From positions 1 through 55,980 of the forward strand of contig CALXTV010000011.1 in NCBI GenBank assembly GCA_944391505.1: DNA of 55,980 bases. Reading direction: 5' to 3'. Shown piece after piece: positions 40,771 through 49,685 of this stretch. The translations under genes and the position numbers were made by a program. This DNA is from an uncultured Alphaproteobacteria bacterium. Lineage in GTDB: Bacteria; Pseudomonadota; Alphaproteobacteria; RF32; CAG-239. Positions within the stretch are counted from its first letter, which is position 1. Every line of letters starts with the position of its first letter. Below the pieces are notes generated by a model, which worked only from the letters and a program-made list of their open reading frames with translations, was not told the DNA's origin and searched no databases.

Positions 40771-42169
40771 AAAACCTCTCCAATTCACAATACATTGTCT
40801 TTCCGACTTCGTTTCTAGGAAGTTTCTCAAGATACCGCACATGAAAAGCCATCGGATTCAGCTTTGTTTTTTCTGCCAAATATTTCTTTATGTCAGAACA
40901 ACAATCCCTATTATTTACAAAAACATACATAACATCGTCGACCCCTGTACAAGCACATTCAATATCAGGATACTTAGACTTAAGTAAACGTTCCGTTTCA
41001 TCCAATCCAACTCTGTTACCATAAATTTTTAAAAACCTTTTTTTTCGACCAACAATGCTATAAATACCATCATCATCAAACTTTGCCATATCTCCGGTTA
41101 GCAATACCCCATGACGTTCATCACCCTTAATTAAGTCTGCACCATTTTCTGCATAACCAAGAGTAACATTATCTCCTTCATAAACTAACTCACCAACGAC
41201 ATTAGGAGATGTAATGACACCCCCATTATCATCAATCAACTTAAATTTTCCTCCGGGAATTGCCTGTCCCATACAACCACATTTTTTTAACGATATTTCA
41301 GGAGGAAGATATCCCATACGCGCAGTAGCCTCTGCCTGACCATACATAACAACAAACTTTTTACCTTCCTTTTCAGCATATTCCGCAAATTTTTGATGCA
41401 ATTCAGGCAACAACTTTCCACCAGCTTGAGTCATCGTTCTCAAACTTGGTAATTTTCGTCTGAAAAACATCAGTTTATTGAGCATTTCATAAGTATAAGG
41501 AACTCCACCGAAAGAAGTAGCATGCTCTTTACTCAAAAAATCCCAAAAATCTCGTTGCATCAAAGTCTTATCCGTCAGCAACAAAGTTGCGCCAACCATC
41601 AAGTGGGAATTAATAATAGATAATCCGTAAGTATAATTCATCGGCAAAGTTGTAATAGGCCGCTCTGCCGCATCTAAATGCAAATACTCAACGATGGCAC
41701 GCGTATTAGATTCCAAATTTTTATAACTCTGCCGGACAAATTTCGGAGATCCTGTCGAACCAGATGTTGTTAACAATAACGCCAATTCATCATACAATGG
41801 ATATTCATGTCTATATGGTGTTTTGATTAAAGAATAATTACATTCAGCAAATATAATCTGCCCACTAAACTCCGATTTTCTTTCGTCAGGAACCCATAAA
41901 TAATCAGGTTTATAAGTCAAAATAAAATGGGATATTAAATCATTGTCAATATGGTCGTCCAGCATAAGAGTTACTTTTCTGCCCTGCAAGCAAGCCACAT
42001 AACCGACCAACGCCCCTAAACAATTAGAACTAAGATTAAAAACAAGACAGCGAGAAGGAATATTTTGCAACAGTGCATCACTCAAATGAGATAATTCCGC
42101 ATAAGACACGGAATTAGAATTTTCTTCAATAACTGCTATATTTCTTTCAAAAGGTTTAAAATCCCACAT
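40754..42169 (-). CDS. AMP-forming acyl-CoA/acyl-ACP synthetase (ANL superfamily)
   Basis: Activates a carboxylic acid with ATP and passes it to CoA or an ACP. The 471-aa protein is short for the family but keeps the core motifs: P-loop LLTTSGSTGSPKFVR (about 132-146), MNYTYGLSIINSHL, MYGQAEATARMGYLP, LTGDMAKFDDDGIYSIVGRKKRF and the C-terminal catalytic Lys in RNEVGKTMY. Its ATG overlaps the stop of the metallo-hydrolase gene (TAATG). The acid substrate is unknown. The two ACPs of the operon are the natural acceptors. Confidence 0.85.
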   Translation of the reverse strand: MWDFKPFERNIAVIEENSNSVSYAELSHLSDALLQNIPSRCLVFNLSSNCLGALVGYVACLQGRKVTLMLDDHIDNDLISHFILTYKPDYLWVPDERKSEFSGQIIFAECNYSLIKTPYRHEYPLYDELALLLTTSGSTGSPKFVRQSYKNLESNTRAIVEYLHLDAAERPITTLPMNYTYGLSIINSHLMVGATLLLTDKTLMQRDFWDFLSKEHATSFGGVPYTYEMLNKLMFFRRKLPSLRTMTQAGGKLLPELHQKFAEYAEKEGKKFVVMYGQAEATARMGYLPPEISLKKCGCMGQAIPGGKFKLIDDNGGVITSPNVVGELVYEGDNVTLGYAENGADLIKGDERHGVLLTGDMAKFDDDGIYSIVGRKKRFLKIYGNRVGLDETERLLKSKYPDIECACTGVDDVMYVFVNNRDCCSDIKKYLAEKTKLNPMAFHVRYLEKLPRNEVGKTMYCELERFYDNVG

Positions 42170-42861
42170 TATAATGTATCCTTAAGAATTTTTTCTAATT
42201 TTTCTGATTTTCCATGACCGGGCAAAACCAGCAAATCGGGGTTTAGTGAGCCCAAAAGAGGAAGTGAAATATTTTTATAATCTTTTGTGTTTCCCCCTGG
42301 AAAACGTGTAATAACCGAATAATCTGCCAACAAACTATCACCGGTAAAAACGACTTCATCATTCATAACAATACAGCAACTTCCTTGCGAATGTCCTGGT
42401 ATATGATAAAAAACAAAGTGTTCATTATGCCAATCATAATTTAAAGTTTTATCAAACACAATATCCGCATTACACTCATACTCTTTAACAGACTTCAGAA
42501 ATTCTTGTTCCGTATGCGTATCGTTTTTTTCATCCTGAGCAGCCAATATAAATGCTATTAATATCGGGCGATTATTTCGTTTATCTGCAATAAATTCGGC
42601 ACATTTTTGCTGGCAAATAAGCTGCTGGGAATATTTCTTTTTCAACGCAGGAATACCGCAAGTATGATCCGGATGCTCATGCGTCAACAAGACCTTAACT
42701 TCTTTAACCTGATTTTTATCAAGTAAAGCCATCATCTCCGAATTTTCATGCGGATCTATTACCAATGCCTCGTTTTCCTTAATCAGGACATACATATTAG
42801 CTTTGATTATAGGTGACACAAATTGAAAAACTGTACAATGCTTCAGAGAAAAACTCTGCAT
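42169..42861 (-). CDS. MBL-fold metallo-hydrolase
   Basis: Cytoplasmic hydrolase of about 230 aa (glyoxalase II-like), starting at the ATG at 42861. The zinc motif is THEHPDHTCGIP, with further ligands in HIPGHSQGSCCIV, VFTGDSLLAD and LPGHGKSEKL. Such enzymes often cleave thioesters. In this operon it could act as an editing or releasing thioesterase for ACP- or CoA-bound intermediates. It starts immediately after the NeuB stop and overlaps the ligase start. Confidence 0.8.
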   Translation of the reverse strand: MQSFSLKHCTVFQFVSPIIKANMYVLIKENEALVIDPHENSEMMALLDKNQVKEVKVLLTHEHPDHTCGIPALKKKYSQQLICQQKCAEFIADKRNNRPILIAFILAAQDEKNDTHTEQEFLKSVKEYECNADIVFDKTLNYDWHNEHFVFYHIPGHSQGSCCIVMNDEVVFTGDSLLADYSVITRFPGGNTKDYKNISLPLLGSLNPDLLVLPGHGKSEKLEKILKDTL

Positions 42862-42862
42862 A

Positions 42863-43894
42863 TTAACACACATCCTCAGCATAAATAAGTGTATCTGCAA
42901 CAATGTTGCGATTTAATTTTTTTCCTACTAAGGAATCTATTTCACTAATAGGAATTCCACTACCCGGGCGTTTTGCCCCAAGATCATCACGCGTTAAGAC
43001 ATGCCCATTTTCCAAATCATGCAAAGCAATAACACTCCGACGCATTTTTTTCCTCTGGGCATACTCGGCTTCAGAAACGACACGTTGATAACTTCCCATA
43101 GCTTCATAAACATTATGACAATTTTTAATCAACTGCGCAAATTCATCTGGCTCAATGGCCATATTATTGTCCATACCCATTTTAGACTTGTCTAGCGTAA
43201 AATGCTTTTCAATCAATGCCGCACCAAGCGCCGTTGCGGCAGAAGCAATTTCCGTTCCCAATGTATGGTCAGAAAAACCAACCGGATAATCAGGAAAAGC
43301 TTCCCGCAACATTACAATATTGTTCAGGTGTATTGTCGAGACCGCCGCCGGGTAAATTGAGATACAATGTAATAAAATGATTTTTGAATTTCCTGCCTTT
43401 TCAATAATATCAACAGCCTTTTTGATTTCATCAAATTCAGCCATACCTGTGGAAAGAACAATGGGAACATTTTTTCTGGCAATATAGTGCAAATAATCAT
43501 AATTATTGATATCCATTGATGCAATTTTAATATATGGAGCATTACATTTATCCAACAAAAAATCCACTTCTTCACAAGAATACGGTGTTGAAGAAAAAGC
43601 TATCCCTATCTGGCGACAATAATTAGCAATATCAAGCAATTGCATTTCAGAAAGCGAAAATTTTTGCACGATTCTTTTTGTTATCGGATTTGCATCATAA
43701 TAAGTTTTTGAATATAAACTTTCTGCTGACCAAGATTGGAACTTAACACAATCACAACCAATCTCTTTTGCCTTGCTAACCATCTCTTTTGCCAACTCGA
43801 CACTGCCGCCATGGCTGGAATTAATTTCAGCCACAATATATGGATCTGTAAAATTTGCTACATACGTATTATCACGCAAAACAACTTCTGTCAT
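42863..43894 (-). CDS. neuB: NeuB-family sugar-acid synthase (PEP-condensing)
   Basis: Full-length (343 aa) NeuB/PseI/LegI-type enzyme. The N-terminal TIM barrel opens with YIVAEINSSHGGSVELAKEM and carries CVKFQSWS, IKIASMDINNY, STGMAEFDEI, VGFSDHTLGTEIASAAT and ALGAALIEKHFTLDKS. A C-terminal SAF (antifreeze-like) domain (LTRDDLGAKRPGSGIPI) follows. Family members condense phosphoenolpyruvate with a hexosamine-type aldehyde to give a nonulosonic acid. None of the usual partners (an epimerase or other precursor enzyme, a CMP-sugar synthetase) is in the window. The substrate could therefore be unusual, or the partners lie elsewhere. Confidence 0.88.
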   Translation of the reverse strand: MTEVVLRDNTYVANFTDPYIVAEINSSHGGSVELAKEMVSKAKEIGCDCVKFQSWSAESLYSKTYYDANPITKRIVQKFSLSEMQLLDIANYCRQIGIAFSSTPYSCEEVDFLLDKCNAPYIKIASMDINNYDYLHYIARKNVPIVLSTGMAEFDEIKKAVDIIEKAGNSKIILLHCISIYPAAVSTIHLNNIVMLREAFPDYPVGFSDHTLGTEIASAATALGAALIEKHFTLDKSKMGMDNNMAIEPDEFAQLIKNCHNVYEAMGSYQRVVSEAEYAQRKKMRRSVIALHDLENGHVLTRDDLGAKRPGSGIPISEIDSLVGKKLNRNIVADTLIYAEDVC

Positions 43895-43903
43895 TTTCCC
43901 TCC

Positions 43904-45679
43904 TTATTGGTCAATAGGATTAATTACCATTTCTGATAAAAACAAATCTCTCGGCAGATATGGCGATTGATCTTCAAGTGGACGTTGAACAAATTTTCCA
44001 CTTTTTGTTCTGGCATACGAGCTATGTAAATAAGTTTGATCTTCTATAGCACCAACTTCACAAATTACCGGTTGAGCTGTCTGCATTAATTTTTCAAGAC
44101 CGATAAATAAATCTTTCGTTCCTGAAATATGAATATAATCCAAACCAAAACAATCAGCAACCTTAGAAAAATCTGGACATGAAAGCCCATCAGAACTATC
44201 ATTTCCTATAGTTCTGGTTCTAAACAAATCCTTCTGTCTTTTACGAATAACGGCATAGCAATTATTATTTACAATAATAATTTTTAGTGGAAACTGATGG
44301 TATGCTATTGTTTGCAGTTCTTGCAAATTCATCATAACAGACCCATCGCCAATAACGGCGACAACAGGCCTTTTATTAGCCAAATAAGCGCCATAACTTG
44401 CCGGAAGAGCAAACCCCATACATCCCTGCATGGCTGGTTGCACACATTTTTGTCCCCGTTGAAAAACAATTGTTGTTGGCATAAGCAATTCTTCCAAACC
44501 GGCATCACAGACTAAAATAGCATCTTCTGGCAAGAGTTTAGATAGATTTTCAGCCAGAAAATATAAATCAACTTTTTCAGAATGTTTTCTTTCTTCTTCA
44601 CAAAGCGGAAAAATATTTTTCCAATGCAGACATTTTTCGACCCACTTCGAATTAACCGAAAAATCCGCCTGTTCTAAAATACGGTCTAAAATCTCTGATA
44701 AATTTCCGATAACAACGAAATCAATATTTACGGTATTTTTTTTCGTTTCCGCATCATCAACATCAATAACTGCAATTTGAGCCTCTCTGGCAAATTTGCT
44801 TTTATCATTACCAACGGTCATTGTTGAGAGTTTGCAACCAACTGTCAAAACAAAATCCGAATTTTGTATAGTCATGTTTGCACTTCGGTTAGCCCCCATG
44901 GCACCGACACATCCGCAAGCATATTTTTGTGAATATGGATAAATATCAACGGCAGAATTTTCATAAACAGTAGGAATATGTAGTTTTTCAACCAATTTAA
45001 ACACCTTCCCGCCTACCTCGCCTACAGCCGAACCAAGAAGCAAAACCGGTCGTTTGGCATTTTTTAATTTTTCAATAATTACTTCTAAAACCTGCTTATC
45101 AATATTTTGGTTAGTTACAGGCGGATTAAATCGCTGCAATTTTTCCTCTTCAATCCGCATATTCTGAATATCCAAAGGCACATCAATCCAAACCGGCCCT
45201 TTTCGCCCCTCTAACATCAGATAAAAAGCCTTATCCAGCTCAAAAGCAATATCTTCCGGATTTTCAATCATAACCGCATACTTCGTAATTGATGACACAA
45301 TTTTAACGATATCTGCTTCTTGCTGCCCAAAAGTCCTGACGGAAATATGCGTATGCCGAACCGTTTCAGCCAAAGTATTTTGCCCGGAAATAAAGACACA
45401 GGGGACTTCATCTTGCCAGGCACATAAAACACCTGTCAAAGCATTAGTTCCCGCACAACCCGTTGAAACCATACAAGCTCCGGGAAGTCCCGAAGCCTGA
45501 GCATAAGCCATTGCAGCAAAAGCGCCTGCTTGTTCATGATGCACGGAAACACAATGTAACTTCTCAGATTTTGCCGCAGCATCAGAAAGATAAAGCATTC
45601 CACGCCCCGTAACAAAGAATAATTCTTTAGTCCCCAAATCTGCAATTCTTTGCATAATATAGTCGGCAACGCGTATCAT
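43904..45679 (-). CDS. thiamine-diphosphate-dependent enzyme of the acetolactate synthase family
   Basis: A 591-aa three-domain ThDP enzyme. The activating Glu is in VHHEQAGAFAAMAYA. The central domain has LLLGSAVGEVGGKVF, and the ThDP-binding motif is GDGSVMMNLQEL...VNNNCYAVI near residues 440-475. Members decarboxylate a 2-keto acid and either release an aldehyde or join the C2 or longer unit to another carbonyl; some modify sugars by branching. Located just upstream of NeuB and downstream of the dehydratase, it may make or extend a keto-acid building block. A housekeeping IlvB role is unlikely because no small subunit gene is near. Confidence 0.82.
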   Translation of the reverse strand: MIRVADYIMQRIADLGTKELFFVTGRGMLYLSDAAAKSEKLHCVSVHHEQAGAFAAMAYAQASGLPGACMVSTGCAGTNALTGVLCAWQDEVPCVFISGQNTLAETVRHTHISVRTFGQQEADIVKIVSSITKYAVMIENPEDIAFELDKAFYLMLEGRKGPVWIDVPLDIQNMRIEEEKLQRFNPPVTNQNIDKQVLEVIIEKLKNAKRPVLLLGSAVGEVGGKVFKLVEKLHIPTVYENSAVDIYPYSQKYACGCVGAMGANRSANMTIQNSDFVLTVGCKLSTMTVGNDKSKFAREAQIAVIDVDDAETKKNTVNIDFVVIGNLSEILDRILEQADFSVNSKWVEKCLHWKNIFPLCEEERKHSEKVDLYFLAENLSKLLPEDAILVCDAGLEELLMPTTIVFQRGQKCVQPAMQGCMGFALPASYGAYLANKRPVVAVIGDGSVMMNLQELQTIAYHQFPLKIIIVNNNCYAVIRKRQKDLFRTRTIGNDSSDGLSCPDFSKVADCFGLDYIHISGTKDLFIGLEKLMQTAQPVICEVGAIEDQTYLHSSYARTKSGKFVQRPLEDQSPYLPRDLFLSEMVINPIDQ

Positions 45680-45690
45680 AATCTTTCTTC

Positions 45691-46170
45691 CTAACTATTT
45701 TTAGGCATAAATTGTGTCATAATATCAGGAATTGCAACAGTCAAAGAAAGTTGACAAGCAACTTCCCCATTCACATAACCCACAACATTTCCTTTGGCCA
45801 AACCAAAACGAAAAGATGTTAACTCAGCTTGAATATCAACTCTGTTTCCTGGAACAATTTTTTTCTTAAAACGAGCACCATCAACAGAGATAAAACCTGT
45901 TTTTTTTCCTTTATTTTCAGGTATTGTCAAAAATGTCATAAGAAAGACTTGTGTCATCATCTCAATCTGAATAAATCCAGGAACATTGGGTTCATCAGCA
46001 AAATGAGCGGGAAAAAACCATTCATTAAATGTAAAATTCTTAAACCCTTTGGCAGATTTCCCGGGAACAGCCTCCTCAATACAATCAACAAAAAAACATG
46101 GATACCTATTTTGTTGATATTTTTGAATCTCTATCGGATCAAGATTTTTCAAAACAATCTCTTGGTTCAT
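45691..46170 (-). CDS. FabZ-like 3-hydroxyacyl-ACP dehydratase
   Basis: Hot-dog fold protein of 159 aa. It parallels housekeeping FabZ with the catalytic His in FFPAHFADEPNVPGF and the Glu in IQIEMMTQVFLM, and it has YPCFFVDCIEEAVPGKSAKG near the start. With the SDR and the KASIII proteins upstream it completes condensation, reduction and dehydration on the dedicated ACPs. No enoyl reductase is seen, so the chain may stay hydroxylated or unsaturated. It is much AT-richer than the fabZ at 22607. Confidence 0.82.
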   Translation of the reverse strand: MNQEIVLKNLDPIEIQKYQQNRYPCFFVDCIEEAVPGKSAKGFKNFTFNEWFFPAHFADEPNVPGFIQIEMMTQVFLMTFLTIPENKGKKTGFISVDGARFKKKIVPGNRVDIQAELTSFRFGLAKGNVVGYVNGEVACQLSLTVAIPDIMTQFMPKNS

Positions 46171-46179
46171 AAAAAATCC

Positions 46180-46416
46180 TTACATTTCAATATTATATTT
46201 TCTCAAAATCTCTTGTCCTTTTTCAAAGCTGGACAAATCAACAATATCATCAGCATCAAGCATAATACCGAAAGCTTCTTCCAAAGCGGCAATCAATCCC
46301 ATATGTCCAACAGAATCCCAAGCTTCAATATCCTGATATTTTAACCCTTTTGTTTTTGCATCATCAATCTCAAAGGTTGATGTAAATGCATTAATATATT
46401 TCTCTAAATTAGTCAT
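46180..46416 (-). CDS. acyl carrier protein (second of the operon)
   Basis: A 78-aa acidic four-helix carrier. The phosphopantetheine Ser is in the D-S-V motif of DIEAWDSVGHMGLIAALEE, and FGIMLDADDIVDLSSFEKG follows. It starts at the ATG at 46416 (GGAGAGG upstream). It follows the second KASIII gene after 15 nt, repeating the KASIII-ACP arrangement of 48332-49677. A phosphopantetheinyl transferase is not in the window. Confidence 0.88.
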   Translation of the reverse strand: MTNLEKYINAFTSTFEIDDAKTKGLKYQDIEAWDSVGHMGLIAALEEAFGIMLDADDIVDLSSFEKGQEILRKYNIEM

Positions 46417-46431
46417 TTTTCCTCTCCACAA

Positions 46432-47571
46432 TTAATTATCTTCATTTTTCAAGTAAGCGGCCCACATGTTTATCAAATCTTCTCTTGTTGCAAGATTTTC
46501 AGGCGTTTTAAGCAGCCTACATCCACCGTTATATGCCTTAGAAAAATCAAGAATACAACTAGCTACAGATAACCCCACGCCGAAAGAAACAAAAAGAATA
46601 TCTTTGATGTCCTTTTCTGCCATCATATCACAGAAATTAACCAAAACCGATGTTCCACCACAATTTCCATATTTTGTAAATGTTTCTGATGACGCTTTTT
46701 CTGCAGGCAGATTTGCATGATTAATCACAGTTCGAACAATTTGCCCGTTAGCTTGATGAATAGCAAAAAAATCAATGTCATCATAGGACTTTTTTGCATA
46801 ATCCAAAACGCTATTTATACTTACCGGAGCATTTTCAACCGCGAACTTAAAAATATCACCGCCTCGCATAATTGAATCCCAAAAATGATGAATATTTCCT
46901 TCAGAATCAACTATTTCGCTGTCAATAATATCTTTTCTTATCGGGAACCGAAAGCCACCCGCTGGTGTTGTAATCTTTTTCCAATCTTTTCCCATGCTCT
47001 GTAAATGGAAATATGATGCGATTTCTTCCTTGCTTTCCTCAACCAAGATAGCCGCACCGGCATCACCAAACAACATATTGGAATGCCGATTCCGAATATC
47101 TGTAATCAAACTGCTTGTTGACCCCTCAAGCACCAAACACTTTTTTGAAGCTCCGCTTTCTACCAAAGAATGAGCAAGCCACAAAGCATAAACCGCATCC
47201 GTACAGCCCAAACCACAAGTATCAAAACACGCACACTCTTCTGACAAGCCCAAATTTCCCTGAATAATACAAGCATCCGAATTTCCCAAATAATCATGGT
47301 TAATAGACGTCATAATCAAAGTATCAATTTCTTGTTTATCAAGCCCCATCTCATCAATCAAAATTCTGGCTGCTTGTTCGCATAAATCAGATGCTGTCAT
47401 ACCTTCCGGCACAATATGTCTAGTTCCCAAACCAAGAATTTTTTTATTACGTTTCAGCTTATTGGCATCATGATGATAAAAAGCAATTTCATCATCAATA
47501 TTAATATGTCTTTCTGGCAACACACAAACAATTCCTGAAACTTGAGCCCTTTTAAAATGAGATAAAGACAT
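46432..47571 (-). CDS. 3-oxoacyl-ACP synthase III-like enzyme (KASIII-2)
   Basis: Thiolase-fold condensing enzyme of 379 aa that joins an acyl thioester to malonyl-ACP or a related extender. The Cys-His-Asn triad is readable: Cys in GLGCTDAVYALWLAHSL, His in FFAIHQANGQIVRTV and Asn in KYGNCGGTSVLVNF. It starts at the ATG at 47571, homologous to the start of its paralogue (KAS at 48550). It is followed by ACP and preceded by the SDR. Its divergence from the first KASIII suggests a different starter or a later elongation step. Confidence 0.85.
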   Translation of the reverse strand: MSLSHFKRAQVSGIVCVLPERHINIDDEIAFYHHDANKLKRNKKILGLGTRHIVPEGMTASDLCEQAARILIDEMGLDKQEIDTLIMTSINHDYLGNSDACIIQGNLGLSEECACFDTCGLGCTDAVYALWLAHSLVESGASKKCLVLEGSTSSLITDIRNRHSNMLFGDAGAAILVEESKEEIASYFHLQSMGKDWKKITTPAGGFRFPIRKDIIDSEIVDSEGNIHHFWDSIMRGGDIFKFAVENAPVSINSVLDYAKKSYDDIDFFAIHQANGQIVRTVINHANLPAEKASSETFTKYGNCGGTSVLVNFCDMMAEKDIKDILFVSFGVGLSVASCILDFSKAYNGGCRLLKTPENLATREDLINMWAAYLKNEDN

Positions 47572-47572
47572 A

Positions 47573-48331
47573 TTATAAAACCTCACCACTATCTATGATA
47601 TAGTTTTGTCCAGATATAAATTTTGCAGCATCTGATAATAAAAATACAATCATATCAGCAACATCTTTAGGCTCTCCCCAGCCAAAAGGATAAATATTTT
47701 TTTGCATATCCTCAGTCATTCCCGTCAATTGAGAAAACTCGTCTAAAGTCATAGGCGTTTTTATCATTGATGGAAGCACACAATTCATTCTAATACCTTG
47801 AGAAGATACTTCCTTTGCTATGGCTTTTACAGAAGCACAAAGGCCAGCCTTAGTACCGGAATACACAGATTGCCCTCTCGTACACGTTTTCGCATCTATA
47901 GATGAAACATAAACACAAGAACACCCGGTGCCAATATTATTTCTCCTGTCAATAAGACCTTTAGTCATCAAAATTGGAGCAAAATAATTAATATCAAATA
48001 CCCTTTTTATTTTTTCAAAATCTAACACTTGCAAAGGATAGATTCCTGTAATCCCAGCACAATATGCCATACCGGAAAACTTTCCGTATTTTTCTTTTAA
48101 AGATTTAACATAAACTGGTAATCCATCGATATCCTCAGCTAAATCTTTCTGTTCCAGAAACATATTCTCAGGATGTTTAGCCTTTTGTTTTAAGCCATTA
48201 AGCCTTGCTCCATTACGACCAAGAGCAATAACACTTGCTCCCAACTCATTCAAAAGTAAAGCAACTTCTCTGCCAATTCCTGAAGAAGCTCCCGTAACAA
48301 TAAATTTTTGTTCTGAAGAAAATGAAATCAT
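47573..48331 (-). CDS. SDR-family reductase, FabG-like
   Basis: NAD(P)H-dependent short-chain reductase of 252 aa. The cofactor loop is VTGASSGIGREVALLL, the structural motif YCAGITG replaces NNAG, and the active site is SSIDAK with YSGTK. The C-terminal PFGWGEPKDVADMIVFLLSD and FISGQNYIIDSG are as in FabG. It abuts the ACP gene upstream and the KASIII gene downstream, so it is likely the ketoreductase for the ACP-bound chain. Confidence 0.85.
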   Translation of the reverse strand: MISFSSEQKFIVTGASSGIGREVALLLNELGASVIALGRNGARLNGLKQKAKHPENMFLEQKDLAEDIDGLPVYVKSLKEKYGKFSGMAYCAGITGIYPLQVLDFEKIKRVFDINYFAPILMTKGLIDRRNNIGTGCSCVYVSSIDAKTCTRGQSVYSGTKAGLCASVKAIAKEVSSQGIRMNCVLPSMIKTPMTLDEFSQLTGMTEDMQKNIYPFGWGEPKDVADMIVFLLSDAAKFISGQNYIIDSGEVL

Positions 48332-48550
48332 TTACAATCCGGCCTTCTGTGCTATATCACCGATTGTTTTTACATTTTTATAATCTTTCATTGTTGTTTT
48401 AACTCCAAAATCTTTATCCAAAAAAGCCATTGTTGCCATAACAGACAAAGAATCCCACTCTGCCAAATCATCCAAAACAGTATCTAATTTCAACTCTTCT
48501 TCAGTTTGCAAAACATCTTGCATCTTACTTAAAAATTCTTCATTGGTCAT
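48332..48550 (-). CDS. acyl carrier protein (first of the operon)
   Basis: Small carrier of 72 aa. The modifiable Ser is in LAEWDSLSVMATMAFLDKD, and the rest is short and acidic. Its ATG overlaps the stop of KASIII-1 (TAATG), so the two are coupled and probably partners. It is clearly different from the second ACP at 46180. Confidence 0.85.
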   Translation of the reverse strand: MTNEEFLSKMQDVLQTEEELKLDTVLDDLAEWDSLSVMATMAFLDKDFGVKTTMKDYKNVKTIGDIAQKAGL

Positions 48551-49677
48551 TATTCTTCTCCTTTAAAATAGTTTATCCAATGTTTGATTTGTTCTTCTCT
48601 CGTCGGTCTGTCTTTGGGGGGAATATAAGTAGATATACCTCCATTATACATCCCGCTTAAATCAACGGCAGCTGCGCCCCAAGATAACCCTACACCAAAG
48701 GCGCATAAAACAACCTTTTTCAATGGCTTTTGTTGATCACAAACAACCGTGACCACCGAATTTGTTGAGCTGTTTGCATATTTGCTAAATACGTCTACAG
48801 GTGTTTTTTCTTCCGGAATTTTAGACATTGCAATAATATTTTCTACAATTTGTTTATTTGCTTGATGAATAGCATACAAATCAACATCATCCTTAGCCCA
48901 TCCGGAAACATCTAAAATTTCGTTAATCAACTTAGGAGCAACATCCATCGTAAAATTAAAAACATCAGCCCCTTTCATCAAAGATAAATTAGCACGCCAC
49001 TTATTTCCATTTTCATCAGTTTCTTCAATATCAAAAGAAGCCTTGTCAAACGGCAACCTCATTCCGCCAAAAGGAACGACCAGTTTATCCCAGCCTCCAC
49101 CGTCGCTTCCGTTAACAAAATAAGATAATCTCTCTTCTGAAGTATATTCCAAAATCGTCGCCGAAGCTCCGTCGCTAAAGATTTGAGCCTTTTTTCTATC
49201 CTTTTGATCCGTTGCTCGAGCAGGAACATCTCCTGCCAAAAGCAAACATTTTTTAAAAAAACCACTTTGCATCAAAGCACTGGCAAGCCAAAGTCCATAG
49301 GGATATCCGGAGCAACCTAAAACAATAGGCAACGTTGCACAAGATTTCTTTAAGCCTAAGCGACCATGCGCAATACAAGCATCATTCGGCTCCCTAAAAT
49401 CAGGCTTCTGGTTCACAAAAATCAAAATATCTATATCATTTTTATCTATAGACATTTCCTCAAATAACTTTTCAGCCGCATCCACAGCCAAATCCGTAAC
49501 GGTTGTTAGTTCATCGGCCAGATAACGCCGACCATAACCAACCATTTTTTTTGCTCTTTCCAACTTTTTAGGATTATTGCCAAAAAATTCCAGTTCATCA
49601 TCAATATCAACATAATTTTCCGGAATTACGGTTTTAACACCGCTTATTTTAACATGATTAAAAGATGATACTGTCAT
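48550..49677 (-). CDS. 3-oxoacyl-ACP synthase III-like enzyme (KASIII-1)
   Basis: Condensing enzyme of 375 aa, paralogous to KASIII-2. The triad residues are Cys in VLGCSGYPYGLWLASAL, His in LYAIHQANKQIVENI and Asn in KYANSSTNSVVTVV. It starts at the ATG at 49677 (AGGATC upstream). It is the first fatty-acid-type gene after the wecD-like acyltransferase. It could prime the dedicated chain; the substrate cannot be read from sequence. Confidence 0.85.
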   Translation of the reverse strand: MTVSSFNHVKISGVKTVIPENYVDIDDELEFFGNNPKKLERAKKMVGYGRRYLADELTTVTDLAVDAAEKLFEEMSIDKNDIDILIFVNQKPDFREPNDACIAHGRLGLKKSCATLPIVLGCSGYPYGLWLASALMQSGFFKKCLLLAGDVPARATDQKDRKKAQIFSDGASATILEYTSEERLSYFVNGSDGGGWDKLVVPFGGMRLPFDKASFDIEETDENGNKWRANLSLMKGADVFNFTMDVAPKLINEILDVSGWAKDDVDLYAIHQANKQIVENIIAMSKIPEEKTPVDVFSKYANSSTNSVVTVVCDQQKPLKKVVLCAFGVGLSWGAAAVDLSGMYNGGISTYIPPKDRPTREEQIKHWINYFKGEE

Positions 49678-49685
49678 TTTTGATC

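Noticed and set aside
43904..45679. Housekeeping acetolactate synthase for branched-chain amino acids
   Set aside because: There is no ilvN-type regulatory subunit or ilvC nearby, and the gene lies inside a glycan operon of different base composition.
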